Assembly (NCBI RefSeq): GCF_016598575.1
Contig: NZ_CP066801.1
Coordinates: 2,294,001-2,358,000 of the forward strand
DNA from: Streptomyces sp. HSG2
Lineage (GTDB): Bacteria; Actinomycetota; Actinomycetes; Streptomycetales; Streptomycetaceae
Length of the DNA stretch: 64,000 nt
Direction: 5' to 3'
The notes below the pieces were generated by a model that was given only the letters and a program-made list of their open reading frames with translations, was not told the origin of the DNA and ran no database searches. Each line of letters opens with the position of its first letter. Positions within the stretch are counted from its first letter, which is position 1. Below are positions 15,774 to 26,078 of this stretch, one piece after another. The position numbers were made by a program, and so were the translations under genes.

Positions 15774-17039
15774 CTACTCCTCGCGAGCGGGGGCGCCGGG
15801 TACGCCCTTGGGGGTCGGCGGTGGGTCGGTGGCGAGGTAGGACGCCCAGCCTCCCTTGGGGGCTTCGCCGACCTTCAGCGCGCGCAGCTTTTTCAGCGTG
15901 CCGGGTTCCTGCGCGTCCAGCCAGTCCACGAGCTGACGGAAGGACACGCAGCGGACGTCCTTCTTGGTGCATACCTCTTCGACCACCTCTTCGATGGCCC
16001 GCATGTACGTGCCGCCGTTCCAGGACTCGAAGTGGTTGCCGATGATCAGGGGAGCGCGATTGCCGTCGTAGGCCCGGTAGAACCCGCTCAGCAGGCCGTC
16101 CCGCATCTGGTCGCCCCAGAGACGGTGCTTGGTCGGATCGCCCTGGGTCGTGGTTCCCGACTGGTTGACCATGAAGTTGTAGTCCATCGCCAGTTGCTCG
16201 AAGTCGTGCCCGGGGAAGGGGACGAGTTGCAGCGAAACGTCCCACAGCCCGTTCTTCCGCTCGGGCCACACCTGGTCGTTGACCCCGCTGCTGTCGTAGC
16301 GGAACCCCAGGTCGGCCGCGGCCCGCGTGAAATTCTCCTGCCCTTCGAGACAGGGCGTGCGAGCGCCGATCAGCTCTTTCTCGTAGTCGAACGGGAGCGG
16401 GGCCGCGTCGTCCGTTTCGGAGTTGGTCTTCCAGGATTTGACGAAACGTTTCGCTTGAGCGATCTCGTCTTTCCACTCCTCCACGGACCACTCACCCACG
16501 CCGCCCGCCCCACAGAAGTGTCCGTTGAAGTGGGTTCCGATCTCGTTGCCCTCCAGCCACGCCAGGCGCAGCTGCCGGACGGTGTCGGCAATGCCCTGAG
16601 CGTCGTTGAAGCCGATGTCGGACCGGCCGGGCGAGTGCTGGGGCGGGCGGTACAGATTTCGCTTCTCCTCGGGCAGGAGGTAGACCCCGCTGAGGAAGTA
16701 CGTCATGGTGGCGTCGTTCCGCTTGGCCACCTCACGGAAGTGGGAGAAGAGCTTCTGGCTGTCCTCCCCCGCGCCGTCCCAGGAGAACACCACGAACTGG
16801 GGTGGCCTGTCACCGGGTTCCAGGCGTCGAGGTTTCGGCAGGTTCGGCTGGGCGCCCGTGTAGGCGGTGGAACCGTCGCCGATCAGCCTCATCGCGCTGC
16901 CCGGCGCGGGAACCTCCTTCACCTTCTGTCGTCCGGTCGTGTCCCCCGAACCGTCCGCGCCGAAGCCACAGCCCGCCAGCGATGTGGCACAGACAGCGGC
17001 GATCAAGGCGCACGCCGTGTTCCTGCGATGGGTGGCCAT
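15774..17039 (-). CDS. Polysaccharide-deacetylase-like lipoprotein
   Basis: 421 aa from ATG 17039. A signal peptide ends in the lipobox SLAGC (Cys near residue 25), so the protein is an outer-face lipoprotein. The body starts FVVFSWDGAGED, resembling the SFDDG motif of carbohydrate esterase family 4; EIGTHFNGH matches the His pair region HxxxH, and LIGARTPCLE and IIGNHFESWNGG follow. It is widely conserved in Streptomyces as an uncharacterised secreted protein. Substrate unknown; a cell-wall glycan is plausible. Single gene, convergent with the preceding ATPase gene. Confidence 0.75.
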   Translation of the reverse strand: MATHRRNTACALIAAVCATSLAGCGFGADGSGDTTGRQKVKEVPAPGSAMRLIGDGSTAYTGAQPNLPKPRRLEPGDRPPQFVVFSWDGAGEDSQKLFSHFREVAKRNDATMTYFLSGVYLLPEEKRNLYRPPQHSPGRSDIGFNDAQGIADTVRQLRLAWLEGNEIGTHFNGHFCGAGGVGEWSVEEWKDEIAQAKRFVKSWKTNSETDDAAPLPFDYEKELIGARTPCLEGQENFTRAAADLGFRYDSSGVNDQVWPERKNGLWDVSLQLVPFPGHDFEQLAMDYNFMVNQSGTTTQGDPTKHRLWGDQMRDGLLSGFYRAYDGNRAPLIIGNHFESWNGGTYMRAIEEVVEEVCTKKDVRCVSFRQLVDWLDAQEPGTLKKLRALKVGEAPKGGWASYLATDPPPTPKGVPGAPAREE

Positions 17040-17400
17040 GTGTCGCCCACCTTCTTCCTTCTCAGGGGCCGACGCCGTGCGGGCGCCGTCGTGTGCTGTG
17101 CCGGGAGGTGCCGTCAGCGCCGCCAAGCTCGCACGAAGGCGAGAACGGATTAGTACGACAAGCCGATGTAATGAGGGATTCACTCGTCTGAGCCGGCCCT
17201 TGGGCCATACGTGGGAGATGTCTATGCCCAGCCTTTACTCTGCATTACGATCCATTTACTGAGCGCGACGATCGGTGCTCTCCGTGAACACCGCTTCCGC
17301 GTCGCATCCCCCGCCGTACGCCGTGACCCACGGCCGCGCCCGCCCCACGCGGGGCGCCCCCAGACAACCGCGACCGCGCAGCCCCGGAGGAGACGGGAAA
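17040..17400. promoter_or_regulatory. AT-richer divergent promoter region
   Basis: 361 bp between the leftward lipoprotein and rightward transporter genes. The part from about 17145 to 17265 is visibly less GC-rich than its surroundings and contains TAATG/CATTA half sites, so it probably holds both promoters. No operator is recognisable. Confidence 0.45.
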
Positions 17401-19806
17401 ATGTCCGCCTGCGTCCCCACCCGCACCGCTGATCCAGACCGGGCCCGACCGCCCCACTCCCGCCCGTCGGGCGGCGGTCCACGCCGCCTCCGCGTCGCGG
17501 GCGCCGACGTGTCGGCCTCCATCGCGGTCTTCCTGATCGCTCTCCCGCTCTCCCTGGGCATCGCCCTGGCCACCGGCGCCCCCCTCCAGGCCGGGCTGGT
17601 CGCCGCAGCGGTGGGCGGCATCGTCGCCGGGTGGCTGGGCGGCTGCCCCCTCCAGGTCACCGGCCCCGCCGCCGGGCTCACCGTGGTCACCGCCGACCTC
17701 ATTCAGCAATACGGCTGGCGGACCACGTGCGCCATCACCATTCTCGCCGGCTTCGCGCAGCTGGGCCTCGGCTGCCTTCGGGTGGCACGCACGGCCTTGG
17801 CCGTCAGTCCCGCCATCGTGCACGGCATGCTCGCCGGGATCGGCGTCACCATCGCCGTCGCGCAGTTGCACATCGTCCTCGGCGGAACACCGCAGAGTTC
17901 CGTGCCGGACAACCTGCGCGCGCTCCCCGCGCAACTCGCCGATCTGCACCCGGCCGCCCTGTCGGTGAGCACGCTGACCCTGGCCCTTCTCCTGCTCTGG
18001 CCGCGGCTTCCCGGTCGCACCGGTCGAGGGCTGGGCAAGGTCCCCGCCGCCCTTGTCGCCGTGACCGGATCGACGGCCGTCGCCGCCCTGACCGGCCTCC
18101 GACTTCCCAAGGTCGATCTGCCGTCCTGGAGCAGTCACGCGCTGGCCACGCTGCCCGACGGGCCGGTGCTGGGGCTCGTCGCCGCAGTGCTCACCATCAC
18201 CCTGGTGTGCAGCGTGCAGTCCCTCCTGGGGGCCGTGGCCGTGGACAAGCTGGTCGCCGCCAGGGGCGACCTTCCGCCGAGGGCCGGACGCTCCGACCTC
18301 GACCGCGAGTTGTTGGGCCAGGGCGCGGCCAACATCGTCTCCGGTTCCCTGGGCGGCCTGCCGGTGGCCGGCGTCGCCGTGCGCAGCACCGCGAACGTCA
18401 ACGCCGGGGCCGTCAGCCGGGACTCCACGATGCTGCACGGCGGCCTCGTCGTGGTCGCCACGCTGCTCCTGGTTCCCGCGCTGGAGCTGATCCCGCTCGC
18501 CGCGCTCGCCGCGTTGGTGATGGCGATCGGCGTACAGATGGTCTCGCTCCACCACATCCGCACGGTGACTCGTCACCGCGAGGTCCTGGTGTACGCGACC
18601 ACCCTCGGCGGCGTCGTGATCCTCGGCGTCCTGGAGGGCGTCGCCCTGGGAATCGCCTCCGGTGTCGGTGTCGCCCTGCACCGCCTGACCCGTACGCGGA
18701 TCACTCATCGACACCACGACGCCGAACACCATGTGCATGTGCGGGGGCAGTTGACCTTCCTCGCGGTGCCACGACTCAGTCGTGTCCTGCACCTCGTCCC
18801 CCCGAGCGCCCACGTCGTGGTGGAGCTGGACGGTTCCTTTATGGACCACGCGGCGTACGAGACCTTGCAGGACTGGCAGAAGACGCACACCGCGCGAGGC
18901 GGCTCCGTGCGGATCAACGGACGCCGCCCCGGCACGCGCATCTCCGAGCCGCGGGACGCCTCGACGCGTTGTCGCTGTCGCCCCTGGACCGCCTGGCGCA
19001 ACCACCAATGCGACGACCCGCGCGCCACGCGCGTCGCCACCGACGACGCGGCCGGCCGGCCGCGTGCCGCCAGCGAGCGGGAACTCGCCCGGGGGATCAG
19101 CGCCTTCCAGCACAACACGGCCCCACTGGTACGCGACGAGTTGTCACGCCTGGCCCGCGAGGGACAGCAGCCCTCTCAACTCTTCCTGACCTGTGCCGAC
19201 TCACGCCTGGTCACCTCCATGATCACGTCCAGTGGCCCCGGCGATCTCTTCGTCGTCCGCAACGTGGGAAACCTCGTACCGCCGCCCGGCGCGGAAAGCG
19301 GTGACGACTCCGTGGCCGCTGCCATCGAGTACGCCGTGGACGTGCTGAAGGTGCGGTCCATCACGGTGTGCGGCCACTCTGGATGCGGCGCCATGCAGGC
19401 GTTGCTGGCCGCCGACCCCTCCGACACCGACACCCCGCTACAACGGTGGCTCAGGCACGGCCTCCCCAGTCTGCGGCGCTTGAGGAGCGAGGACTCCGTC
19501 CGGCTGACGAGAGACCTGCCCACGGGCACGGTCGACGCGGTCGAGCAACTGGGGATCACCAACGTGGTCCAGCAGTTGGAGCATCTGCGCGACCACGAAG
19601 CGGTGGCCCGCGCCCTGCGCGCCGGCCGGCTGGAACTGCAGGGCATGTACTTCCACGTCGGCGAGGCCCAGGCCTACCTGCTCGACCGACGCGGGGACGA
19701 CGAGATGTTCCTCGTCGTCAGCGAGGAGGCGGAACCGGAGGACCGGAGGGATGCCGTAGGCGGCGACACACCCCCAGACACGGACCGGGCCGGACAGCCG
19801 GTCTGA
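17401..19806 (+). CDS. SulP-family anion transporter fused to beta-carbonic anhydrase
   Basis: 801 aa from ATG 17401, preceded by GGAGGAG; the frame extends to 17275 but without a better start. Residues about 30-430 form the multi-helix SulP domain ([29 protein letters not shown]). After a linker and short STAS-like segment ([18 protein letters not shown]) comes a beta-carbonic anhydrase from about 590, with zinc ligands in CADSRLV and HSGCGAMQ. The fusion suggests bicarbonate uptake linked to CO2/bicarbonate conversion at the inner face of the membrane. Both halves look intact. Confidence 0.92.
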   Translation: MSACVPTRTADPDRARPPHSRPSGGGPRRLRVAGADVSASIAVFLIALPLSLGIALATGAPLQAGLVAAAVGGIVAGWLGGCPLQVTGPAAGLTVVTADLIQQYGWRTTCAITILAGFAQLGLGCLRVARTALAVSPAIVHGMLAGIGVTIAVAQLHIVLGGTPQSSVPDNLRALPAQLADLHPAALSVSTLTLALLLLWPRLPGRTGRGLGKVPAALVAVTGSTAVAALTGLRLPKVDLPSWSSHALATLPDGPVLGLVAAVLTITLVCSVQSLLGAVAVDKLVAARGDLPPRAGRSDLDRELLGQGAANIVSGSLGGLPVAGVAVRSTANVNAGAVSRDSTMLHGGLVVVATLLLVPALELIPLAALAALVMAIGVQMVSLHHIRTVTRHREVLVYATTLGGVVILGVLEGVALGIASGVGVALHRLTRTRITHRHHDAEHHVHVRGQLTFLAVPRLSRVLHLVPPSAHVVVELDGSFMDHAAYETLQDWQKTHTARGGSVRINGRRPGTRISEPRDASTRCRCRPWTAWRNHQCDDPRATRVATDDAAGRPRAASERELARGISAFQHNTAPLVRDELSRLAREGQQPSQLFLTCADSRLVTSMITSSGPGDLFVVRNVGNLVPPPGAESGDDSVAAAIEYAVDVLKVRSITVCGHSGCGAMQALLAADPSDTDTPLQRWLRHGLPSLRRLRSEDSVRLTRDLPTGTVDAVEQLGITNVVQQLEHLRDHEAVARALRAGRLELQGMYFHVGEAQAYLLDRRGDDEMFLVVSEEAEPEDRRDAVGGDTPPDTDRAGQPV

Positions 19807-20065
19807 CGCGACGAGGCCCATGCCAAGCCGACGCCGAGTCGCGGGCCGCGGGGAGCGTCGGCCGGCCCCCTGGCCACCGCCCGGGCTTCCACCACCTCCC
19901 CGCGCCGCCCGCACCGTCCCGCCCGGGAGGAAGGGGACAGGGGCACTCGCCGGCCGGATCACCGCGGGCGGGTCCACCAGGCGGGCGTTCCCTTGTCTCG
20001 GCACCCGCCGTCTGATGAGCTGTGGTCCGGGACACGTGGGGCACCCTCGGGGAATGGGAGATGTC

Positions 20066-22030
20066 GTGAGCAACGAGAGCCTGGCCAACCTCCTGAAGGA
20101 GGAGCGTCGCTTCGCTCCTCCCGCCGACCTCGCCGCGCGAGCCAACGTCAGGGCGGAGGCGTACGACGAGGCCCGTGCCGACCGCCTCGGTTTCTGGGCC
20201 GAGCAGGCGCGTCGGCTCACGTGGGCGAAGGAGCCGACGGAGACCCTGGACTGGTCGAATCCACCGTTCGCCCGTTGGTTCGGCGACGGCACGCTCAACG
20301 TGTCGTACAACTGTGTGGACCGGCACGTCGAGCGAGGTCACGGCGACCGGGTCGCCATCCACTTCGAGGGCGAGGCCGGGGACCGTCGGGTCCTCACGTA
20401 CGCCGACTTGAAGGACGAGGTGTGTCGGGCGGCCAACGCCCTTCTCGAACTGGGTGTCGGCCCGGGAGACCGGGTCGCCGTCTACCTGCCGATGATCCCG
20501 GAGGCGGTGGTCGCGATGTTGGCCTGTGCCCGGATCGGCGCCGTGCACTCGGTGGTCTTCGGCGGTTTCTCCGCCGACGCCCTGGCCTCCCGCATCGAGG
20601 ACGCGGCGGCGCGGGTCGTGATCACCGCGGACGGGGGTCACCGGCGGGGGAAGCCCTCCCCTCTCAAACCGGCCGTCGACGAGGCGGTGAGCCGCACGCG
20701 GGGGGTGGAGCACGTCCTGGTGGTGCGGCGCACCGGTCAGGACGTTGCCTGGGACGGCAGCCGCGACATCTGGTGGCACGACCTGGTCGCGCGCCAGTCG
20801 ACCGATCACTCGCCGCTGCCGTTCGACGCGGAACACCCGCTGTTCATCCTGTACACCTCCGGCACGACCGGCAAACCCAAGGGCATCCTGCACACTTCCG
20901 GGGGCTATCTCACCCAGACGGCGTACACGCACTGGGCGGTGTTCGACCTCAAGCCCGAGACCGACGTGTACTGGTGCACGGCGGATGTGGGCTGGGTCAC
21001 CGGACACTCGTACATCGTGTACGGGCCCCTCGCCAACGGCGCCACCCAGGTGATCTACGAGGGCACCCCGGACACGCCGCACCGGGGCCGGTTCTGGGAG
21101 ATCGTGCAGCGGTACGGGGTCTCGATCCTGTACACGGCGCCGACGGCCATCCGGACGTTCATGAAGTGGGGAGACGACCTCCCCGCCTCATTCGACCTGA
21201 GCGGTCTCCGGGTGTTGGGCTCCGTCGGCGAACCGATCAACCCCGAGGCCTGGGTCTGGTATCGGGAGACGATCGGCGGCGGTCGGACGCCCGTCGTCGA
21301 CACCTGGTGGCAGACGGAGACAGGGGCCATGATGATCACGCCGCTGCCCGGAGTGACGGCGGCCAAGCCGGGTTCGGCGCAGCGCCCGCTGCCCGGCATC
21401 TCCGCTACCGTCGTGGACGACGAGGGCAACGAGGTGCCCGACGGCTCGGGGGGGTACCTGGTCCTCACCGAGCCCTGGCCCTCGATGCTGCGCACCATCT
21501 GGGGAGACGACCAGCGCTTCGTCGACACCTACTGGAAGCGGTTCCCCGGCGTGTACTTCGCGGGGGACGGCGCCAAGAAGGACGACGACGGCGACATCTG
21601 GCTACTGGGCAGGGTCGACGATGTGATGTTGGTGTCGGGTCACAACATCTCCACCACCGAGGTGGAGTCCGCCTTGGTCTCCCACCCCTCCGTCGCGGAG
21701 GCGGCCGTCGTGGGTGCCGCCGACGAGACGACGGGGCAGGCGATCGTGGCGTTCGTCATCCTCCTTGGATCGGTGGCCGAGACCGACGAGCTGGCGGCCG
21801 AGCTGCGTCGACATGTCTCCGCGACGCTGGGGCCGATCGCCAGGCCCCAGCGCGTCCTCCCCGTGACGGAGTTGCCGAAGACCCGCTCGGGCAAGATCAT
21901 GCGCCGGCTCCTGCGCGACGTGGCCGAGAACCGGAAGCTCGGGGACGTCACCACGTTGACCGAGACGGAGAGCCTGACCCGGATCGTCGACCGCATGAGG
22001 GCGCGGTCGACGAGCGAGGACGACGCGTAG
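20066..22030 (+). CDS. acsA: Acetyl-CoA synthetase
   Basis: 654 aa from GTG 20066 ([16 protein letters not shown]), with GGGAG five bases ahead. ANL-superfamily motifs: [13 protein letters not shown] (P-loop A3), DTWWQTETG (A5), [15 protein letters not shown] (A8 hinge) and [11 protein letters not shown] with the conserved catalytic lysine that is acetylated in this family. It makes acetyl-CoA from acetate, ATP and CoA in the cytoplasm. Full-length compared with the usual 650 aa. It precedes nhaA after 0.65 kb and appears to be its own transcription unit. Confidence 0.97.
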   Translation: MSNESLANLLKEERRFAPPADLAARANVRAEAYDEARADRLGFWAEQARRLTWAKEPTETLDWSNPPFARWFGDGTLNVSYNCVDRHVERGHGDRVAIHFEGEAGDRRVLTYADLKDEVCRAANALLELGVGPGDRVAVYLPMIPEAVVAMLACARIGAVHSVVFGGFSADALASRIEDAAARVVITADGGHRRGKPSPLKPAVDEAVSRTRGVEHVLVVRRTGQDVAWDGSRDIWWHDLVARQSTDHSPLPFDAEHPLFILYTSGTTGKPKGILHTSGGYLTQTAYTHWAVFDLKPETDVYWCTADVGWVTGHSYIVYGPLANGATQVIYEGTPDTPHRGRFWEIVQRYGVSILYTAPTAIRTFMKWGDDLPASFDLSGLRVLGSVGEPINPEAWVWYRETIGGGRTPVVDTWWQTETGAMMITPLPGVTAAKPGSAQRPLPGISATVVDDEGNEVPDGSGGYLVLTEPWPSMLRTIWGDDQRFVDTYWKRFPGVYFAGDGAKKDDDGDIWLLGRVDDVMLVSGHNISTTEVESALVSHPSVAEAAVVGAADETTGQAIVAFVILLGSVAETDELAAELRRHVSATLGPIARPQRVLPVTELPKTRSGKIMRRLLRDVAENRKLGDVTTLTETESLTRIVDRMRARSTSEDDA

Positions 22031-22679
22031 CGCACGGTGCCGGAGGGGAGGGGCCCGGGCAGGCGGTCTCGCCGCCGACCCCGGCATCCGCCCCGACAGG
22101 CCGGAGAGCGTCCGGGATCCGGTGGTCGCAGGCCGGGCCACGCGAGCGGTCGGCGAGAAGGCGGAGCCGTACTCGCCGCGGAGGACCCGCCTCGCGGCCG
22201 GGCGCCGGGCAATGCCGGATGGCCCGATCGGGTGCCCCCGATCCGGTGAGCGTCGGTGTCGGCCGTCGGACCCGTGCCGGGCCGCGGCGCGGCGGCCTCT
22301 CCCTGTCCCGAGAGTCGGTGGAGCCGCCCGTACGGGAGCCAGACCCCAGACCACGCGAGCCGGTCGCCACCGGCCGAGGCGCCGGGGGCGCTTGGGGCGA
22401 GTGCCGCCGAAGGGTGGGAAGCGCGCCACGTGCCGAGGCGCCGTCGCCGGCCCCACCGGACCGCGCCAGGGCTCACCCGTGGACCCCCGGGAGAGCCGCG
22501 ACGCCTTCCTGGCCTGCTCGATCTCCCTATTTCACAAGGAAGATCATCCGACTGCACCGGCGCACATTAGGTACGCTAAGGAACGCGCCAAAGGAAGAAC
22601 GACAAGCAGAACCCCATGGTGAGCCGGGAAGTCTGGTCGGCAGGCGTTTCGTGCTGTCCAACAACCGGAGGTCCCCCTC
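22031..22679. other. Intergenic region acsA-nhaA
   Basis: 649 bp in which reading frames exist only because of the GC content; none has a ribosome site with family-like sequence. The last 170 bp are less GC-rich and should hold the nhaA promoter. I see no repeat or RNA gene. Confidence 0.45.
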
Positions 22680-24107
22680 GTGACCGAGCCCCGCACCAAC
22701 CGCAAGGCCTTCGGACGCGTGTCGCTCCCCGAACGGAACTTCGTCGCGGACGCCCTGCGCACCGAGACGGTCGGCGGCGTCTTGCTCCTGGTGGCGGCGA
22801 TCACCGCCCTGATCTGGAGCAACGTACCGGCCCTGCACGACAGCTACGAGAGTGTCAGCCACTTCAAGTTCGGCCCCGAGGCACTCGGCCTGAAGCTGTC
22901 GGTCTCGCACTGGGCGGCGGACGGCCTCCTGGCGATCTTCTTCTTCGTCGCCGGCATCGAACTCAAACGCGAACTGGTCGCGGGGGATCTCCGGGATCCC
23001 AGGGCCGCCGCACTGCCGGTGGTGGCCGCCCTGTGCGGTATGGCCATCCCGGCCCTCACCTACGTCGTCACCGCCCTGTCCATGGGCGGCTCGCTGGCCG
23101 GCTGGGCCGTGCCCACCGCCACCGACATCGCCTTCGCCCTGGCCGTGCTCGCGGTGATCGGGACCTCGCTCCCCAGCGCGCTGCGGGCGTTCCTGCTGAC
23201 TCTCGCGATCGTGGACGACCTCTTCGCGATCCTGATCATCGCGATCTTCTTCACCTCCGAGCTGAACTTCCTCTGGCTCGGCGGCGCGCTGCTCGGGCTC
23301 GCGCTCTTCTGGCTGCTGCTCCGCTTGAACGTGCGCGGATGGTACGTGTACATCCCGCTGGCGCTGACGATCTGGGCGCTGATGTACAACAGCGGCGTGC
23401 ACGCCACCATCGCGGGTGTGGCCATGGGACTGTTGCTGCGCTGCTCCAAGCGGGAAGGCGAGGACCACTCGCCCGGCGAGCACATCGAGCACCTCGTGCG
23501 CCCCGTTTCGGCCGGTTTCGCGGTACCGATGTTCGCCCTGTTCAGCGCGGGTGTCGCCGTCACCGGCGAGGCCTTGGCCGACGTGTTCACACAGCCCGAG
23601 ACGCTCGGCGTGGTACTCGGTCTCGTGCTCGGCAAGACCTTCGGCATCTTCGGCGGCACGTGGTTGACGGCCCGTTTCACCAAGGCGTCGCTCAGCGACA
23701 ATCTGGCGTGGCCGGACGTGTTCGCCGTGTCCGGGCTCGCCGGCATCGGCTTCACCGTGTCCCTGCTCATCGGCGAGCTGGCCTTCGTGGGCGACGCGGA
23801 GATGACCGCGGAGATCAAGGCGTCCGTTCTCACCGGTTCCCTGATCGCCGCAGTCGTGGCGTCGGTGCTGCTGAAGATACGGAACGCCAAGTACCGCAAG
23901 GTGATCGAGGCCGAGGAACGTGACGAGGACAGCAGTGGCATACCCGACGTCTACGAAGAAGACGATCCGGCCCACCATCTGAGGATCGCCGAGATCTGCG
24001 AACGCAAGGCCGCGGAGCACCGCCGGTTGGCGGAGGAGAAGGCACGCCGGAAAGGTCTCGCCGACGCACCCGACGCGACGGGCGAGCAGGGCGGCCGTCC
24101 GGCATGA
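22680..24107 (+). CDS. nhaA: NhaA-type Na+/H+ antiporter
   Basis: 475 aa from GTG 22680 with GGAGG upstream. Eleven or twelve hydrophobic helices; the signature PTATDIAFALAVLAVIG and AIVDDLFAILIIAIFF contain the paired Asp residues that bind and exchange Na+ for protons. A hydrophilic C-terminal tail of about 80 residues follows (DVYEEDDPAHHLRIAEICERKAAEHRRLAEEKARR). Exchanges Na+ (or Li+) for H+ across the cell membrane. Followed after 100 bp by two coupled genes. Confidence 0.95.
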   Translation: MTEPRTNRKAFGRVSLPERNFVADALRTETVGGVLLLVAAITALIWSNVPALHDSYESVSHFKFGPEALGLKLSVSHWAADGLLAIFFFVAGIELKRELVAGDLRDPRAAALPVVAALCGMAIPALTYVVTALSMGGSLAGWAVPTATDIAFALAVLAVIGTSLPSALRAFLLTLAIVDDLFAILIIAIFFTSELNFLWLGGALLGLALFWLLLRLNVRGWYVYIPLALTIWALMYNSGVHATIAGVAMGLLLRCSKREGEDHSPGEHIEHLVRPVSAGFAVPMFALFSAGVAVTGEALADVFTQPETLGVVLGLVLGKTFGIFGGTWLTARFTKASLSDNLAWPDVFAVSGLAGIGFTVSLLIGELAFVGDAEMTAEIKASVLTGSLIAAVVASVLLKIRNAKYRKVIEAEERDEDSSGIPDVYEEDDPAHHLRIAEICERKAAEHRRLAEEKARRKGLADAPDATGEQGGRPA

Positions 24108-24213
24108 TCTGACCGGGATGGTAGACGTGGTGGGGCGGCTCGCGTCCGGCGGAAGACGCACGGCCATACGCCCGACCCGTACGAAGACACGCCAGTGGAA
24201 GAGGGAGACCGCG

Positions 24214-24708
24214 ATGAGCGCACCCGACGGCAGCCCGGTCGGTACCGAACGCAGCCTCGGCCGGCTGGTCGCCTCGGCGACCGCCGAGATGTCGGAGTTG
24301 GTGCACGACGAGATCGCGCTGGCGAAGGCCCAGCTGAAGCAGGACGCCAAACGAGCCCTGAACGGCGGGGCGGCCTTCCTGGTGGGCGGCGTCCTGCTGC
24401 TCTTCTCCCTCCCGATGCTCAACTTCGCCCTCGCCTACGGCATCCGCGCCTGGAGCGGCTGGAACCTGGCCCTCTGCTTCCTGCTCTCCTTCGCCGCGAA
24501 CCTCTTGGTCGCGGGCGTCCTCGGACTGATCGGCATGGTCTTCCTGAAGAAGGCGAAGCAGAGCCACGCGCCCCAGAAGGTCGCCGCCTCCATGAAGGAG
24601 AGCGCGGAAGTCCTGCACAGGGCGAAGCCGCACCCCCGTCCGGCGCTGCCGGAAGGGGCGGAGGGCGCGCCCACGAGTGTCGAGGCTGTGGCACGCTCGT
24701 CCTCATGA
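24214..24708 (+). CDS. Phage-holin-family membrane protein (DUF1469/holin-X type)
   Basis: 164 aa from ATG 24214 with GAGGGAG upstream. N-terminal SLGRLVASATAEMSELVHDEIALAKAQLK is the typical start of actinobacterial holin-superfamily III/DUF1469 proteins, followed by two transmembrane helices (res 50-75 and 85-115) and a basic tail. The name reflects topology; a housekeeping membrane role is likely rather than lysis. Its stop overlaps the start of the next gene (ATGA). Confidence 0.8.
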   Translation: MSAPDGSPVGTERSLGRLVASATAEMSELVHDEIALAKAQLKQDAKRALNGGAAFLVGGVLLLFSLPMLNFALAYGIRAWSGWNLALCFLLSFAANLLVAGVLGLIGMVFLKKAKQSHAPQKVAASMKESAEVLHRAKPHPRPALPEGAEGAPTSVEAVARSSS

Positions 24709-25685
24709 CGGGCTCCTCCCCTCTCTCCGGACCATCCGACCCGGTACCGCCGAGCGTGGGCGCCTCGGCCTCGGCCGTGCGCCCGGCGATCCCCGACGGG
24801 CGTCGGGTGACGCACCGGGACGTGGCCGCCAACGGCGCCCGCTTCCACATCGCCGAACTCGGCGAGGGACCACTGGTCCTCCTCGTCCACGGGTTTCCGC
24901 AGTTCTGGTGGACCTGGCGACACCAGCTGCCGGCCCTCGCCGACGCCGGCTTCCGGGCCGTGGCGATGGATCTTCGGGGCGTGGGAGGGAGCGACCGCAC
25001 GCCACGCGGCTACGACCCGGCGGGTCTCGCCATGGACATCACCGGGGTGATCCGCTCCCTGGGGGAGCCGGACGCCGCGTTGGTGGGTCACGATCTGGGC
25101 GGCTACCTGGCCTGGACGGCCGCGGCGATGCGGCCCAAGCTCGTACGACGCCTGGTGGTGGCCTCGATGCCGCATCCCCGGCGGTGGCGCTCGGCGATGC
25201 TGTCCGACATCCGGCAGTCCCGCGCGAGCTCGCACATCTGGGGGTTCCAGCGCCCCTGGATCCCGGAACGGCGCCTGACCGCGGACGGCGGGGCCCTGGT
25301 GGGAGAGCTGATCAGGGAATGGTCGGGGCCGCGCCCGCCGGAGGCGGGGGCGATCGAGACCTACCGACGCGCCATGTGCGTCCCGTCCACGGCGCACTGC
25401 GCGATCGAGCCCTACCGGTGGATGGTTCGGTCTCTCGCGCGCCCCGACGGAATCCAGTTCAACCGGCGTATGAAACGACCCGTACGGGTGCCGACGCTCC
25501 ATCTGCACGGCTCGCTGGACCCGGTGTTGCGCACCCGCGGCGCCGCCGGTTCGGGCGAGTACGTGGAAGCTCCCTACCGTTGGCGGTTGTTCGACGGACT
25601 GGGGCACTTCCCGCACGAGGAGGACCCGACCGGCTTCTCAGCAGAGCTGATCAACTGGCTGAGGGACCCCGAACCCGACCGTTGA
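24705..25685 (+). CDS. Alpha/beta hydrolase, epoxide-hydrolase-like
   Basis: 326 aa from ATG 24705, coupled to the preceding gene. VLLVHGFPQFWWTWRHQ is the HGxP oxyanion-hole motif, AMDLRGVGGSD follows, and the nucleophile elbow is GHDLGG, with Asp as in epoxide hydrolases and haloalkane dehalogenases. The final catalytic His is in GLGHFPHEED. Cytoplasmic; substrate unknown. The order holin-like gene then hydrolase is conserved in Streptomyces as I recall. Confidence 0.85.
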   Translation: MTGSSPLSGPSDPVPPSVGASASAVRPAIPDGRRVTHRDVAANGARFHIAELGEGPLVLLVHGFPQFWWTWRHQLPALADAGFRAVAMDLRGVGGSDRTPRGYDPAGLAMDITGVIRSLGEPDAALVGHDLGGYLAWTAAAMRPKLVRRLVVASMPHPRRWRSAMLSDIRQSRASSHIWGFQRPWIPERRLTADGGALVGELIREWSGPRPPEAGAIETYRRAMCVPSTAHCAIEPYRWMVRSLARPDGIQFNRRMKRPVRVPTLHLHGSLDPVLRTRGAAGSGEYVEAPYRWRLFDGLGHFPHEEDPTGFSAELINWLRDPEPDR

Positions 25686-26078
25686 CCACCGGGCGGTGGC
25701 ACGGACCCGGGCGGATACGCACGCGACCCGGTCCACGAGTTGAGCACCCACACCCGAACGGTCCGCCCACGAAAGGCCACTTGCCCCGCGCATAGGCCGA
25801 TCGGATGCGCCGGAGGCGATTATGGACCTTGGAGCTGGGGCACACGTCCCGGTATGGGCTGGACGCACGACTACGACGACGTAGTACGCAACGACCGCGC
25901 CACGCGGGGTGTGAGCACCCGTCAGCGAGGGCGCTCCCCACGGCAGTCGGGTACGGGACCACGCGTGGGCATCCCGCGCATCCTGCGTCGCCGGGCCCGC
26001 TGGGTCTCGGTACGCCTGCGCCACCCCCGGGGTTGATCCACCCGCGAGCCGCAGGCGTGGGAGTCCGGGGCGGCGGGG
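25686..26078. other. Convergent intergenic region
   Basis: 393 bp between the hydrolase and the leftward protease gene. It holds only a small GGGGTG-TGAG-CACCC hairpin at 25906-25920 that might terminate transcription. No gene seen. Confidence 0.45.

Noticed and set aside
17245..19113. 622-aa open frame on the minus strand
   Set aside because: It is antisense to the SulP-carbonic anhydrase gene, rich in His/Gly/Gln, without any domain; a by-product of third-position GC.
19993..22683. 896-aa plus-strand frame overlapping acsA
   Set aside because: Low-complexity Arg/Gly/Pro translation in the wrong frame of acsA, which carries all ANL motifs.
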